Source: CAVVEQ01 sp963804865
GTDB taxonomy: Bacteria > Chloroflexota > Anaerolineae > Anaerolineales > Anaerolineaceae
Reading direction: 5' to 3'
Assembly: GCA_963804865.1 (NCBI GenBank)
Contig: CAWDSH010000001.1
Location: 1,240,001 to 1,304,000 of the forward strand
DNA length: 64,000 bases
In this document: piece by piece, positions 1 to 9,302 of the stretch
Layout: each line of letters begins with the position of its first letter
Position numbering within the stretch: the stretch's first letter is position 1
Translations under genes and position numbers: made by a program
Notes under the pieces: model-generated
Databases searched by the model: none
What the model was told of the DNA's origin: nothing
Seen by the model: the letters and a program-made list of their open reading frames with translations, nothing else

Positions 1-167
1 TCACACAACTATCAAATACAATCAAATGAAATGTTGGTATTTTCTTGGAAAGTAATAATCAACCTATTATTGGGTTTCACATTAAAAATTCAATAAGATT
101 GAAGAAATTCTTTGTTTCCTTTTATTCATACTTCTCGTTATGATATAGTATCCTCAGCGAGGTAATC

Positions 168-1797
168 ATGTCCGATCTTTTCTTCTCTTCCCACCGCTCA
201 CCGGTTTACTCCACGAAAGGCATGGTGGCAGCCTCGCAAAAGCTGGCCGTTGAGGCCGGGATCGAGATCTTAAAAATGGGCGGCAATGCCGCGGATGCCG
301 CGGTGGCGACCGCCGCCGCGCTCAACGTGACCGAGCCGACCTCCACCGGGCTGGGCGGCGACTGCTTCGCGCTGTATTACGACGCCGCCTCGCCGCCAGG
401 TGAGCGCGCTGAACGGCTCCGGGCGGGCACCGTCTGCGCTTTCGCTGGAGCGGTTGAAGAAGGAAGGCTTCGAGCACGAGCTGCCGCCTTATCACCCCTA
501 CAACGTCACCGTGCCCGGTGCCTGCGCCGGCTGGTGCGACCTGGTCGAACGCCTGGGCACGCTGCCGCTGGGCGATATCCTTGCCCCGGCCATCCGCCTG
601 GCGGAGGAGGGCTTCCCGGTGGCACCCATCACCTCTTATTTTTGGCAGCGCGCTGCAACGCGCCAGCTGGCATCCGCGCTCAACGGCGCAGAGTTGACCA
701 TCGATGGACGCGGTCCAAACGCGGGCGAGATCTTCCGCAATCCCGGCCTGGCGAGGACACTGAAAGTGATCTCGAAAGATGGGAAGCAGGCTTTCTACCA
801 GGGTGAGATCGCCAGGGCGATCGTGGATACGCTGGCTGAAGCCGGGGGCTGCATGCAGCTCAGCGACCTGGCATCCCATGCCAGCACATGGGAACAGCCC
901 ATCTCGGTGGAATACCGAGGGCTGAAGATCTGGGAGTGCCCACCCAACGGGCAGGGGCTGGCGGCACTGCTGGCGCTCAACCTGCTCCAGATCTACGACC
1001 TGGGCATCCTGCCTCCGATCTCCCCCGAGCGCCTGCATTTCGAGATCGAAGCGCTGCGCATCGCCTTTGCCGACGCGCGCCAGTACGTGGCGGATCCAGC
1101 ATTCGCCCCCGCCCCGCTCGAACAGCTGCTCAGCCGGGCTTATACGCAGGAACGCCAGCGCGCGATCAATCCCAATTACGCGTTTGAAACCCACCATCAC
1201 GGTTTCCCGCTGCAATTCGGCAGCGACACGGTCTATTTCTGCGTGGTGGACGGCAAGGGCAACGCCTGCTCGTTCATCAACAGCAATTACATGGGCTTCG
1301 GAACCGGTATCGTGCCGCGCGGCTGGGGCTTCTCCCTGCAGAACCGCGGCGCCAATTTCAGTCTCGATCCCAATCACCCCAACCGGTTGGAGCCGGGCAA
1401 GCGCCCCTACCACACCATCATCCCCGGCATGGCAACATATGCTGATGACGGCGCACTCTACGCCCCCTTCGGCGTGATGGGCGGTTTCATGCAGCCGCAG
1501 GGTCACGTGCAGGTGCTCACCCGCATGCTGGATAACGGTCTCGACCCACAGGCAGCGCTGGATCTGCCGCGCTTCTGCATCGACGTGGAAAAGGACAACC
1601 GCACCGTTTCGCTCGAAGAAGGCATTCCTGATGAGACCATCCAGAAGCTGAAAGATATGAAGCACCCTGTTGAACTGGTCAGCGGGATGAACCGCGCGCT
1701 CTTCGGGCGCGGTCAGATCATCCGCCGCGACCGCGAGACCGGCGAGCTTACCGGCGGCAGCGACATGCGCGCGGATGGCTGCGCGATGGGCTTCTAG
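168..1797 (+). CDS. Gamma-glutamyltransferase family protein (one-base frameshift)
   Basis: Ntn-hydrolase of the gamma-glutamyltranspeptidase family, which hydrolyses or transfers gamma-glutamyl groups, for example from glutathione. The N-terminal frame (168 to about 395) carries the family start with GGNAADAAVA; the rest (GSGRAP, then PPNGQGLAAL) continues in the next frame, so one extra base lies in 391-400. The processing/nucleophile threonine is seen in GSDTVYFCVVD (codon at 1228). The usual SS pair after GKRP is replaced by HT (GKRPYHTIIP), as in YwrD-like branches. No clear signal peptide, so probably cytoplasmic. About 542 residues, normal for the family. It ends 3 bases before the uvrC frame. 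Family assignment is firm; the substrate is unknown. Confidence 0.9.
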
Positions 1798-1800
1798 GGC

Positions 1801-3681
1801 GTGATAAAATCGGCGTCGAACATGGAACTTTCCGCGCACCTCCAGGGCATCCTCGATAACCTCCCCGCCAAACCGGGCTGTTACATCTACAAGGATGACA
1901 AGGGCCAGGTGATCTACGTCGGCAAGGCGATCATCCTGAAGAACCGCGTGCGCTCCTATTTCCAGGACCGCAGCGACAAGGATTACAAGACCCACAAGCT
2001 GGTGCAGAACATCGCCGATATCGAGTGGATCGTCACCGGCTCGGAGCTCGAGGCGCTGATCCTCGAGATGAACCTGATCAAGAAACACCGCCCGCGCTTC
2101 AACGTGCGCTTGAAGGACGACAAGCGTTACCCCTATATCAAGGTGCACTGGGCAGACCCCTACCCCAAGGTGACCGTCACGCGCATGATGGTCAATGACG
2201 GCTCGCGCTATTTCGGACCCTACACCAGCGTCTGGGCGGTGCACCAGACCCTGGACGTGATCCGGCGCATTTTCACCTACCTGACCTGCGACCGCGAGAT
2301 CACCGGCAAGGACGCCCACCCCTGCCTGTATTACGACATCAAGCTGTGCAGCGGACCCTGCATTGGCGCGGTCAGCCAGGCAGAATACCGCCAGGCGATC
2401 GACGACCTATGCAGCTTCCTGGAAGGCAAGACCGAGCCCATCGTGAAGCGCCTGGGTGCAGAGATGCAGAAGGCTTCGGACCAGATGATGTTCGAGAAGG
2501 CTGCCGCCATCCGGGACCGCATCAACAGCATCGAACGCGTGGTGGAGAAGCAAAAGGTCATTTCCGATGACCAGAAGGATTCGGACGTGATCGCCCTGGC
2601 GCGCGCGGATGGTGAAGCCTGCGTGCAGATCTTCTTCATCCGAAGCGGCAAATTGATCGGGCGAGAATATTTCATCCTTGAGGGAACCGAGGAAGCTGCG
2701 GACAGCGAGGTGGTCGGACAGTTCATCAAGCAGTTCTACGCCGAATCCGCCAGCGTGCCCTCCGAGGTGCTGCTGCCCAACGAGGTGGAAGAGGCGCAGA
2801 TCATCCGCCAGTGGCTGAACACATCCCGCGGCGGGTTGAAGGTGGACTTGCGGGTGCCGCGCAAGGGGACTTCCAAGGACCTGGTGAAGATGGCGGCGGA
2901 GAACGCCACCGAAACGCTGCGCGCACTGCGGGCGCAGTGGGAAATGGATACCAACCGGCAGAGTGAGGGCCTGGCGGAACTGCAGAAGGCACTGGGCTTG
3001 AAAGAACCACCCAACCGCATCGAGTGTTACGATATTTCCAACACGCAGGGTACGGCATCGGTGGGATCGATGGTCGTCTTTGAACAGGGCGTGCCGGCGC
3101 GCAAGCATTACCGACATTTCAATATCAAAAGTGTGGAAGGTCCAGATGATTTTGCCAGCATGGAGGAAGTGCTCACCCGCCGCTTCAGGCGGTGGCAGGC
3201 ATCCCAGGAAGACCAGCAGGTGGGGAAGAAAGTGGATGAATCCTTTGCCCGCCTGCCCGATCTGCTGATCGTGGATGGCGGCAAGGGTCAATTGGGGCGC
3301 GCGGTGGACGTGCTGAAAAAGTACGAGCTGATGGACAAGGTGCCGGTCACCGGGCTGGCCAAGCAGGAAGAGGAGCTCTTCCTGCCGGAGCGCAGCCGAC
3401 CGGTGCTGCTGCCACGTCATTCGCAGGGGCTGTATCTGGTGCAGCGCGTGCGGGATGAAGCCCACCGCTTTGCCATCACCGCGCACCGCAAAGCGCGCAC
3501 CCGCGAGGGACTGGCATCCCGCCTGGAGAAGATCCCTGGCATCGGTCCGGGCAGGCGCAAGGCACTGCTGACGCGTTTTGGCTCGATCGAGGGCATCCTG
3601 AAAGCCAGCATCGAGGAAATGACCGATATCCCGGGTATCACATCCGAGCTGGCACAGGCTGTGAAAGAGGGATTGGAATAA
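1801..3681 (+). CDS. uvrC: Excinuclease ABC subunit C
   Basis: Nucleotide-excision repair endonuclease that makes both incisions around a lesion after UvrAB loading. Domains in order: GIY-YIG nuclease (about residues 20-95, PGCYIYKDDKGQVIYVGKA), UVR motif that contacts UvrB (about 205-240), UvrC endonuclease with RNase H fold (about 380-540, ECYDISNTQG and LLIVDGGKGQL), and C-terminal tandem helix-hairpin-helix (IPGIGPGRRKALL, then IPGITSELA). At 626 residues it is normal length and unbroken. The GTG at 1801 gives the longest frame; ATG at 1822 (MELSAHLQ) is an equally likely start because neither has a clear Shine-Dalgarno. It follows the gamma-glutamyltransferase gene closely. Confidence 0.97.
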   Translation: MIKSASNMELSAHLQGILDNLPAKPGCYIYKDDKGQVIYVGKAIILKNRVRSYFQDRSDKDYKTHKLVQNIADIEWIVTGSELEALILEMNLIKKHRPRFNVRLKDDKRYPYIKVHWADPYPKVTVTRMMVNDGSRYFGPYTSVWAVHQTLDVIRRIFTYLTCDREITGKDAHPCLYYDIKLCSGPCIGAVSQAEYRQAIDDLCSFLEGKTEPIVKRLGAEMQKASDQMMFEKAAAIRDRINSIERVVEKQKVISDDQKDSDVIALARADGEACVQIFFIRSGKLIGREYFILEGTEEAADSEVVGQFIKQFYAESASVPSEVLLPNEVEEAQIIRQWLNTSRGGLKVDLRVPRKGTSKDLVKMAAENATETLRALRAQWEMDTNRQSEGLAELQKALGLKEPPNRIECYDISNTQGTASVGSMVVFEQGVPARKHYRHFNIKSVEGPDDFASMEEVLTRRFRRWQASQEDQQVGKKVDESFARLPDLLIVDGGKGQLGRAVDVLKKYELMDKVPVTGLAKQEEELFLPERSRPVLLPRHSQGLYLVQRVRDEAHRFAITAHRKARTREGLASRLEKIPGIGPGRRKALLTRFGSIEGILKASIEEMTDIPGITSELAQAVKEGLE

Positions 3682-3696
3682 CTAAAGGATGATGAA

Positions 3697-4459
3697 ATGA
3701 AAATCGATCTGAGCGGCAGGATCGCGCTGGTGACTGGAGGGTCGGGTGAGCTGGGACGGGAGATGGTGCGCACGCTGGCGGAATGCGGCGCAGCGGTGGT
3801 AATCCATTACCACCGTCAGCAAGGATCAGGCAGAGAGGGTGCTGAAGGAGATCCAGGCAAAAGGTGCAAGATGCATAATCGTCCAGGCGGATGTGACGGA
3901 TCTTGCCTCCGTGCTGGAAATGAAGAAGACTGTTGAAAAAGAGCTGGGCTCGCCGGACATCATCGTCAACAACGCGGTCATCCAGTACAAGTGGAAATCG
4001 ATCCTTGAGCAGGACCTGGAGGATTACGAGAGCCAGTTCCGCTCTTGCGTGATGCAGAACGTGCACATGACCAAGGCATTCGTGCCCGCGATGATCAAGA
4101 AGCGTTGGGGACGAGTGATCGCCATCAACACCGAGTGCGCGATGCAGAATCTCCCCAGCCAATCAGCTTACACCGCCGGCAAGCGCGGCATGGACGGCGT
4201 GCTGCGCGTGCTGGCGCGCGAGGTTGGCGAGCACCAGGTGACGGTGAACCAGGTGGCGCCCGGTTGGATGTTGAGCGAAAACGTGAAAGATGGGAAAAGC
4301 CAGGGTGAACGCGATTACACGGCTGCTGTACCCCTCAAGCGCCGCGGCACCGCCCAGGACGTGGCAAACCTGGTTGCCTTCCTGGCTTCGGATTTGGCGG
4401 GATTCATCACCGGGGCATACATCCCTGTGTGCGGCGGCAACGTGATGCCAGCAATTTGA
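3697..4459 (+). CDS. SDR-family NAD(P)-dependent oxidoreductase (one-base frameshift)
   Basis: Short-chain dehydrogenase/reductase with Rossmann fold. The cofactor motif (TGGSGELGRE) lies at about residues 13-22; the remainder is in the next frame after one extra base near 3817, where restoring the frame gives HYHRSKDQAERVLKE. YTAGK supplies the catalytic Tyr-x-x-x-Lys, NNAVIQ matches the NNAG motif, and PVCGGNVM is the usual C-terminus. The residue 13 positions before the catalytic Tyr, normally Ser, reads Thr (INTE). About 253 residues. It starts 15 bases after uvrC with GATGAAATG spacing and may be co-transcribed. The substrate cannot be told from sequence. Confidence 0.88.
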
Positions 4460-4466
4460 ACCCTGC

Positions 4467-4495
4467 TTGACGGGCACCCCCCGCGGTGATATAAT
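4467..4495 (+). promoter_or_regulatory. Sigma70-type promoter of the initiator tRNA
   Basis: TTGACG at 4467-4472 and a perfect TATAAT at 4490-4495, separated by 17 bases, end 13 bases before the mature tRNA. The -10 and the sequence just after it (ATCTCCAAGTCG) are echoed in front of the degenerate tRNA copy at 21101. Confidence 0.8.
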
Positions 4496-4508
4496 CTCCA
4501 AGTCGCGA

Positions 4509-4580
<72 letters not shown>

Positions 4581-4586
4581 CCTGAA

Positions 4587-4618
4587 CAAAGACGTCCATT
4601 ATCGGACGTCTTTTTTTT
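4587..4618 (+). terminator. Rho-independent terminator of tRNA-fMet
   Basis: Stem GACGTCC (4591-4597) / GGACGTC (4604-4610), extended by A:T pairs, loop ATTATC, then eight T. Directly after the tRNA. Confidence 0.9.
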
Positions 4619-4647
4619 CGAGGTCTTACGTCCCCATTCAGGGGATG

Positions 4648-4868
4648 GTATTCGATTTCTAGCCCCGCTACCTTTCAAAGTAGAGCCAGTCAAAAGACTG
4701 GCTCTTTTCTTGGGTCGGATCCCGCGCGAAGCACTCCCGAAGAATGAGGGAGCGCAGGGGGGACTCTGTCTCTCCCTTTCAGGGCGCCGCGATTTTTGCG
4801 CCTCCAAGCGAATTTCGCGAGAGGGGTCGCGAGCCCCGCTACCTGAGGAGATACCTCACCAAGGTTTA
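4648..4868 (+). repeat. tRNA-fMet-tail / terminator repeat, copy B (longest)
   Basis: Begins with a copy of the tRNA 3' end (ATTCGATTTCTAGCCCCGC, then TACCT), continues with a hairpin terminator (AGAGCCAGTC/GACTGGCTCT at 4682-4705, then T-rich), then a module of about 130 bases (CGCGAAGCACTCCCGAAGAA onward) ending again in AGCCCCGCTACCT plus a small hairpin (TGAGG/CCTCA). The module recurs at 11962-12097 and, decayed, near 29880. Open frames through it on either strand are considered spurious because the copies do not preserve them. Confidence 0.8.
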
Positions 4869-4961
4869 ATAACGAATTCACCTTTGCGGGTAGATTATGC
4901 TGATGTAAGTTTACATAATGAAAAGATTTTTCTGGCCCCACCATGTGAAAAATTGAATTAC

Positions 4962-6683
4962 TCAGGTGGTCACAAGCATCAATTTAATCCCCAGTTTTGC
5001 CAGATCCAGGCGGAAATTTGCCGGCAATGAATCGTCGGTGATCAGGCGATCGATGCTGGACAATCCCGCCACCTGGGCAACCGATTCCTGCCCAAAATTT
5101 GTGTAATCCGCCAGCAATATTACTTCGCGTGCGGAGCGAATCATGGCCTGCTTGATGGTTACCTCGGAGTAGTTCGTGTCTGAAAGGCCAAAATCAAGAG
5201 AAATCCCCGTGACACTGAGAAACAGCCTGTCAGCACGCTGATCGCGTAAACTGGCCTCGGCAGTTGGACCAACCAACGCCTGGCTGGAGCGACGTAGAAT
5301 TCCCCCGGTGGAAATCAAGGTAATGCCTGGATCATGCTCAAGGATTTCAAAAACATTGATGGCATTGGTGATTACGGTTAATTCCTTTTTTCCGATCAGG
5401 TTTTGCGCCAGGTAGCTGGCAATTGGGCCATTGTCGATGATCAAGACTTCTTTAGGTTGAACCTGCTCAGCTGCCAGTTGGGCGATCGCTTTCCGGCGGT
5501 TTTCAATTTCATCAGACATGTCTTTCTCAGTATTAACATATTCAAGCTTGATATTATAGATCCTTGCGTGTTCCTGCATCAAAATGACCAGGTTGCGATA
5601 CCACTCATGTTCACTAAAGGGAATAATAAAACCAATCCTGCGAGGAAGTTTTACTCCCGGGCGTTCTTTTTGCGGGTGAATATCAATGGGCAGGGCAAAG
5701 CGTCCATCGACCTGCTCCCATCGAAATTTCCAACCTTCGGTGGTCTTGATGTAACTATCCGAAAGATTTTCTGTTGTCATGATTTGAAAAGGAGTCACCA
5801 GATGGGGAGGGAGGGGAAGCGAGTTGTAAGCTGTGATGGCTGCCTCAATACATGCCGGTGCGACAATTTCCGGGAACATTGCCAGACCGATGCGGCAATA
5901 GGTTCCTTCAGCAAGAGCATCCCGCATGGTGTCGCCTTCTAAACCAAAGGGCAGGATGGTGATTTTTTCCGGGTCAATTTCCAGTTCGCGGCAGGCTTGT
6001 AGAGCACCCGAGGCCGTGGCATCGTTGATCGCAAAGATGACATTGATCTGCGAGTGCACGGTCAGTGCATCTTTAGTGACCTGATAGGATGTTTGCACAC
6101 TAGATTGGGCATCAATGGAAAGGATCAGCTCAGCGTGGGGACAGGATTCGAGGATCCCTTCCATAAAAGCCTGACTGCGAATGCGGGTGTTCGGCATACG
6201 ATATGTCAAATCGAGCACATGCACCTGGTCATTCCAGCGACGCGCACATTCTTCGCCTGCGCTGCGCCCAAAGGCCAAGGCAGCTTTGTAATTATCCAAA
6301 GCGACAAGGGTAACTTCCTTTTCAAGAGGAGTGGATTCAGCCACTATAGGCAGGTTCTTTTTACTGGCCCGATCCAATAACAAATAATCTGAATGTTGTT
6401 CAAGCGACGTGGCAATAATCACGTCCACACGATTTGTCAACACATCATCTGGAAATGGATTCAGTGTTTTTAGCTCAGCCTTATCCTGGGATTTCGTTTC
6501 AAAATGGAGGCTGATAGCTCCCCCAAAAGTGCGTTTGAGCCGACCTTCTTCTTCCAAGCGCTGCAAGTCACGGCGAATTGTCATTTCAGAGACTTTGAAG
6601 TTTTTGCTCAAATCACTGACGGAAACAAAACTACGTTCATCCACCAGCATTCCAATTTGCATTAAACGATCATTTGCCGGCAT
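4962..6683 (-). CDS. DeoR-type transcriptional regulator with internal sugar-binding-like domain
   Basis: A 573-residue regulator with three regions. Residues 1-55 form a DeoR helix-turn-helix (SDLSKNFKVSEMTIRRDLQR, then a TFGGA wing). About 80-300 resembles a LacI/periplasmic-binding fold (DVIIATSLEQHSDYLLLDRA; INVIFAINDATASGALQA; a clear two-lobe pattern). About 340-573 is a DeoR C-terminal sensor domain (EVLIIDNGPIASYLAQNL; ISTGGILRRSSQALVGP; LFLSVTGISLDFGLSD). Classical DeoR proteins are about 250 residues and carry only the first and last. It is divergent from the ribose-type ABC operon starting at 7101 and most likely controls it, responding to the imported sugar or its phosphate. Domain limits are by eye. 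Confidence 0.82.
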   Translation of the reverse strand: MPANDRLMQIGMLVDERSFVSVSDLSKNFKVSEMTIRRDLQRLEEEGRLKRTFGGAISLHFETKSQDKAELKTLNPFPDDVLTNRVDVIIATSLEQHSDYLLLDRASKKNLPIVAESTPLEKEVTLVALDNYKAALAFGRSAGEECARRWNDQVHVLDLTYRMPNTRIRSQAFMEGILESCPHAELILSIDAQSSVQTSYQVTKDALTVHSQINVIFAINDATASGALQACRELEIDPEKITILPFGLEGDTMRDALAEGTYCRIGLAMFPEIVAPACIEAAITAYNSLPLPPHLVTPFQIMTTENLSDSYIKTTEGWKFRWEQVDGRFALPIDIHPQKERPGVKLPRRIGFIIPFSEHEWYRNLVILMQEHARIYNIKLEYVNTEKDMSDEIENRRKAIAQLAAEQVQPKEVLIIDNGPIASYLAQNLIGKKELTVITNAINVFEILEHDPGITLISTGGILRRSSQALVGPTAEASLRDQRADRLFLSVTGISLDFGLSDTNYSEVTIKQAMIRSAREVILLADYTNFGQESVAQVAGLSSIDRLITDDSLPANFRLDLAKLGIKLMLVTT

Positions 6684-6827
6684 TCAAACTCCTCCACCCG
6701 TTTGATTATTTTTATTCTCCACGAACTATGAAGCTCCTTGTGCGAATCTTATAAATTTATCAATAAGTACGAGTCCCTGAAATTCATTTCCCGGAAATTG
6801 TACTTAATACTTAATCCTGATTATAAC

Positions 6828-6918
6828 CATAATAATGTTCATTGTCAACCAATTTGTATCATTTATTGTATTATTTCGAACATTTAACTTGACAAACATA
6901 AACATTATGTGCTAATAT
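6828..6918 (+). promoter_or_regulatory. Promoter of the ribose-type ABC operon with candidate operator pair
   Basis: TTGACA (6889-6894), an 18-base spacer and TAATAT (6913-6918) form a good promoter for the gene at 7101. The pattern GACAA-N8-ATTATG occurs at 6891-6909 on the + strand, overlapping the -35, and again inverted at 6828-6846; the centres are 63 bases (six helical turns) apart. This fits looping by the divergent DeoR-like regulator, which is inference. The rest of 6684-7100 is AT-rich and has no gene. Confidence 0.5.
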
Positions 6919-7100
6919 ACAAACATGAATTTGAATAGTGGTTGAATGTAAACATAATTGTTGAATCAAATAATTCCTGTTATATCATGCAGAATACCGC
7001 CAGTTAGTGGCAAGGAGGTGAATCTGAACTATCCCAAAAATTTTTTCAATCGTATCTAAAGAATTCTCGATCAATTTTAAACCATTAAGGAGAAGAAAAA

Positions 7101-9144
7101 ATGAGTTCGAAAAGAATGTTTACGATAATCAGCCTGGTTGTTGTGCTCGGTATGATTTTGACAGCTTGCGGAAAAACAGCTGCCCCAACGACCGCAGCGC
7201 CTTCACTCCCAGCTGGTGAGCACCAGACTGCACCCGTAGCTCCATCGGCTCCACTGGCTGCCAAGGACATCGTTGTCGCCGGCGTGGTCTTCCAGGATGA
7301 CCAGTTCATGAAGTCCATGGTTCAAGGCTTCGAGGATGCAGGCGAGGCTCTCGGCGTCAAGCAGGTCATCGTTGGCAACTCCAATAATGACCAGGCCAAA
7401 GAGACCGAGCTGATCAATACCTACATCTCCCAGGGCGTCAACGGTATCGCCATCGCTCCCCTCAGCCCCACCGTCTCGATCGAAGCCCTCAAACAGGCCA
7501 ATGATCAGGGCGTCGCGGTTGCCCTCACCAACTCCGGCGGTTTCACCGATGTCGGCTTCGTCACCGGCGGCTACATGAGCGATAACACCGCCAACGGCGC
7601 CCAGGTCGGAGAGGCCGCTGTCCAGTACATCAAGGACAACAACCTCACCGGCACCATCAAGGTCGGCATCATCGATTACGACGCCCAGAAACCCGAGGAA
7701 TCCACACTCCGCTACGGCGGCTTCGAGGATGCCCTCAAGAAAGCCGGCGTCGCCTACGAAGTGGTCGCCCACCAGAGCGCTCCCCTCCAGGATGCCGCCC
7801 TCATCGCCACCGCCGACATGCTCACCGCCAATCCTGATATCCAGATCCTCTTCGCCTGCAACGAAGGCGGCACCATCGGCGCCGCCCAGGCTGTCAAGCA
7901 GGCTGGACTGACCGGCAAAGTGGCTGTCTTCGGCTACGACGGCTCCGACCAGATCACCAGCATGATCATCGGCGGTGACCTGCAGGCTGCCATCGCCCAG
8001 GACCCCTACGGCCAGGGCGTCGCCGCCATGACCGACCTGGTCAATTTCCTGTTGGGTAAACCCGGTAAATCCGTCGGCAAGCTCACCATCGCCCCAGGTA
8101 TCCTCCTCTCTGCCACCGATAAGGCCGCTGTCAATCAATGGCGCAAATCCAACGGTTTGGGTGAATTAGCTGTACCCGCTGGACACGAAACCGCACCCGT
8201 AGCTCCATCGGCTCCACTGGCTGCCAAGGACATCGTTGTCGCCGGCGTGGTCTTCCAGGATGACCAGTTCATGAAGTCCATGGTTCAAGGCTTCGAGGAT
8301 GCAGGCGAGGCTCTCGGCGTCAAGCAGGTCATCGTTGGCAACTCCAATAATGACCAGGCCAAAGAGACCGAGCTGATCAATACCTACATCTCCCAGGGCG
8401 TCAACGGTATCGCCATCGCTCCCCTCAGCCCCACCGTCTCGATCGAAGCCCTCAAACAGGCCAATGATCAGGGCGTCGCGGTTGCCCTCACCAACTCCGG
8501 CGGTTTCACCGATGTCGGCTTCGTCACCGGCGGCTACATGAGCGATAACACCGCCAACGGCGCCCAGGTCGGAGAGGCCGCTGTCCAGTACATCAAGGAC
8601 AACAACCTCACCGGCACCATCAAGGTCGGCATCATCGATTACGACGCCCAGAAACCCGAGGAATCCACACTCCGCTACGGCGGCTTCGAGGATGCCCTCA
8701 AGAAAGCCGGCGTCGCCTACGAAGTGGTCGCCCACCAGAGCGCTCCCCTCCAGGATGCCGCCCTCATCGCCACCGCCGACATGCTCACCGCCAATCCTGA
8801 TATCCAGATCCTCTTCGCCTGCAACGAAGGCGGCACCATCGGCGCCGCCCAGGCTGTCAAGCAGGCTGGCACTGACCGGCAAAGTGGCTGTCTTCGGCTA
8901 CGACGGCTCCGACCAGATCACCAGCATGATCATCGGCGGTGACCTGCAGGCTGCCATCGCCCAGGACCCCTACGGCCAGGGCGTCGCCGCCATGACCGAC
9001 CTGGTCAATTTCCTGTTGGGTAAACCCGGTAAATCCGTCGGCAAGCTCACCATCGCCCCAGGTATCCTCCTCTCTGCCACCGATAAGGCCGCTGTCAATC
9101 AATGGCGCGTGGACAATGGCTTGAAGGAACTACCGATCAAATAA
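7101..9144 (+). CDS. Sugar ABC transporter lipoprotein with tandemly duplicated binding domain (one-base frameshift)
   Basis: Ribose/galactose-type solute-binding protein. A signal peptide with lipobox LTAC is followed by two copies of one periplasmic-binding domain of about 305 residues, joined in frame by a short linker (VPAGHETAPVAPSAP). Each copy starts at KDIVVAGVVFQDDQF and ends at AAVNQWR. The DNA of the copies (7230-8144 and 8193-9108) appears identical except for an extra C at 8870, which shifts the second copy; its tail (VDNGLKELPIK) is in the other frame. A strong ribosome site (AAGGAGAAG) precedes the ATG. A two-domain receptor is unusual: normal length is about 330-360 residues. 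It feeds the ATPase and permease downstream. Confidence 0.85.
7230..8144 (+). repeat. Tandem repeat unit 1 inside the binding-protein gene
   Basis: A 915-base unit with period 963 relative to unit 2, starting GCACCCGTAGCTCC and ending AATGGCGC. Comparison by eye found no substitution. The sequence on both sides (linkers and tails) differs clearly between units. Confidence 0.9.
8193..9108 (+). repeat. Tandem repeat unit 2 inside the binding-protein gene
   Basis: A 916-base unit matching unit 1 except for one inserted C at 8870 (GGCACTGACC versus GGACTGACC). Confidence 0.9.
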
Positions 9145-9173
9145 CCGATATTCACCCCTAAATATTAACTAAC

Positions 9174-9208
9174 GAAACAGGGAGGCTCCAATAAAGTCTC
9201 CCTGTTTC
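9174..9208 (+). terminator. Intercistronic hairpin after binding-protein gene (attenuator-like)
   Basis: Perfect 11-bp stem GAAACAGGGAG (9174-9184) / CTCCCTGTTTC (9198-9208), followed by A-rich rather than T-rich sequence. It lies between receptor and ATPase genes. It probably stabilises the upstream mRNA or partially attenuates it, giving more receptor than ATPase. Confidence 0.65.
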
Positions 9209-9302
9209 AAAAAAGAATATAATGAAATTGTCCTCGAGTATTTATTTTCCTTAATTTTCCGGATTTTTAAAGTTCTTAACGGCAGTAATGGAGGTTAGCC
9301 AG

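Noticed and set aside
322..2319. A 665-codon open frame on the minus strand opposite the gamma-glutamyltransferase and uvrC
   Set aside because: It is a shadow of GC-rich genes with clear families on the + strand and shows no recognisable protein pattern.
2407..3486. A 359-codon minus-strand frame opposite uvrC
   Set aside because: Antisense shadow; uvrC motifs continue unbroken on the + strand.
7203..8138. A 311-codon minus-strand frame inside the binding-protein gene, repeated in unit 2
   Set aside because: Gly/Asp-rich shadow of the C-ending codons of the receptor; duplicated only because the DNA is duplicated.
7230..9108. Mobile element or CRISPR-like repeat
   Set aside because: The repeat is coding throughout and only two units exist; no spacers or terminal repeats.
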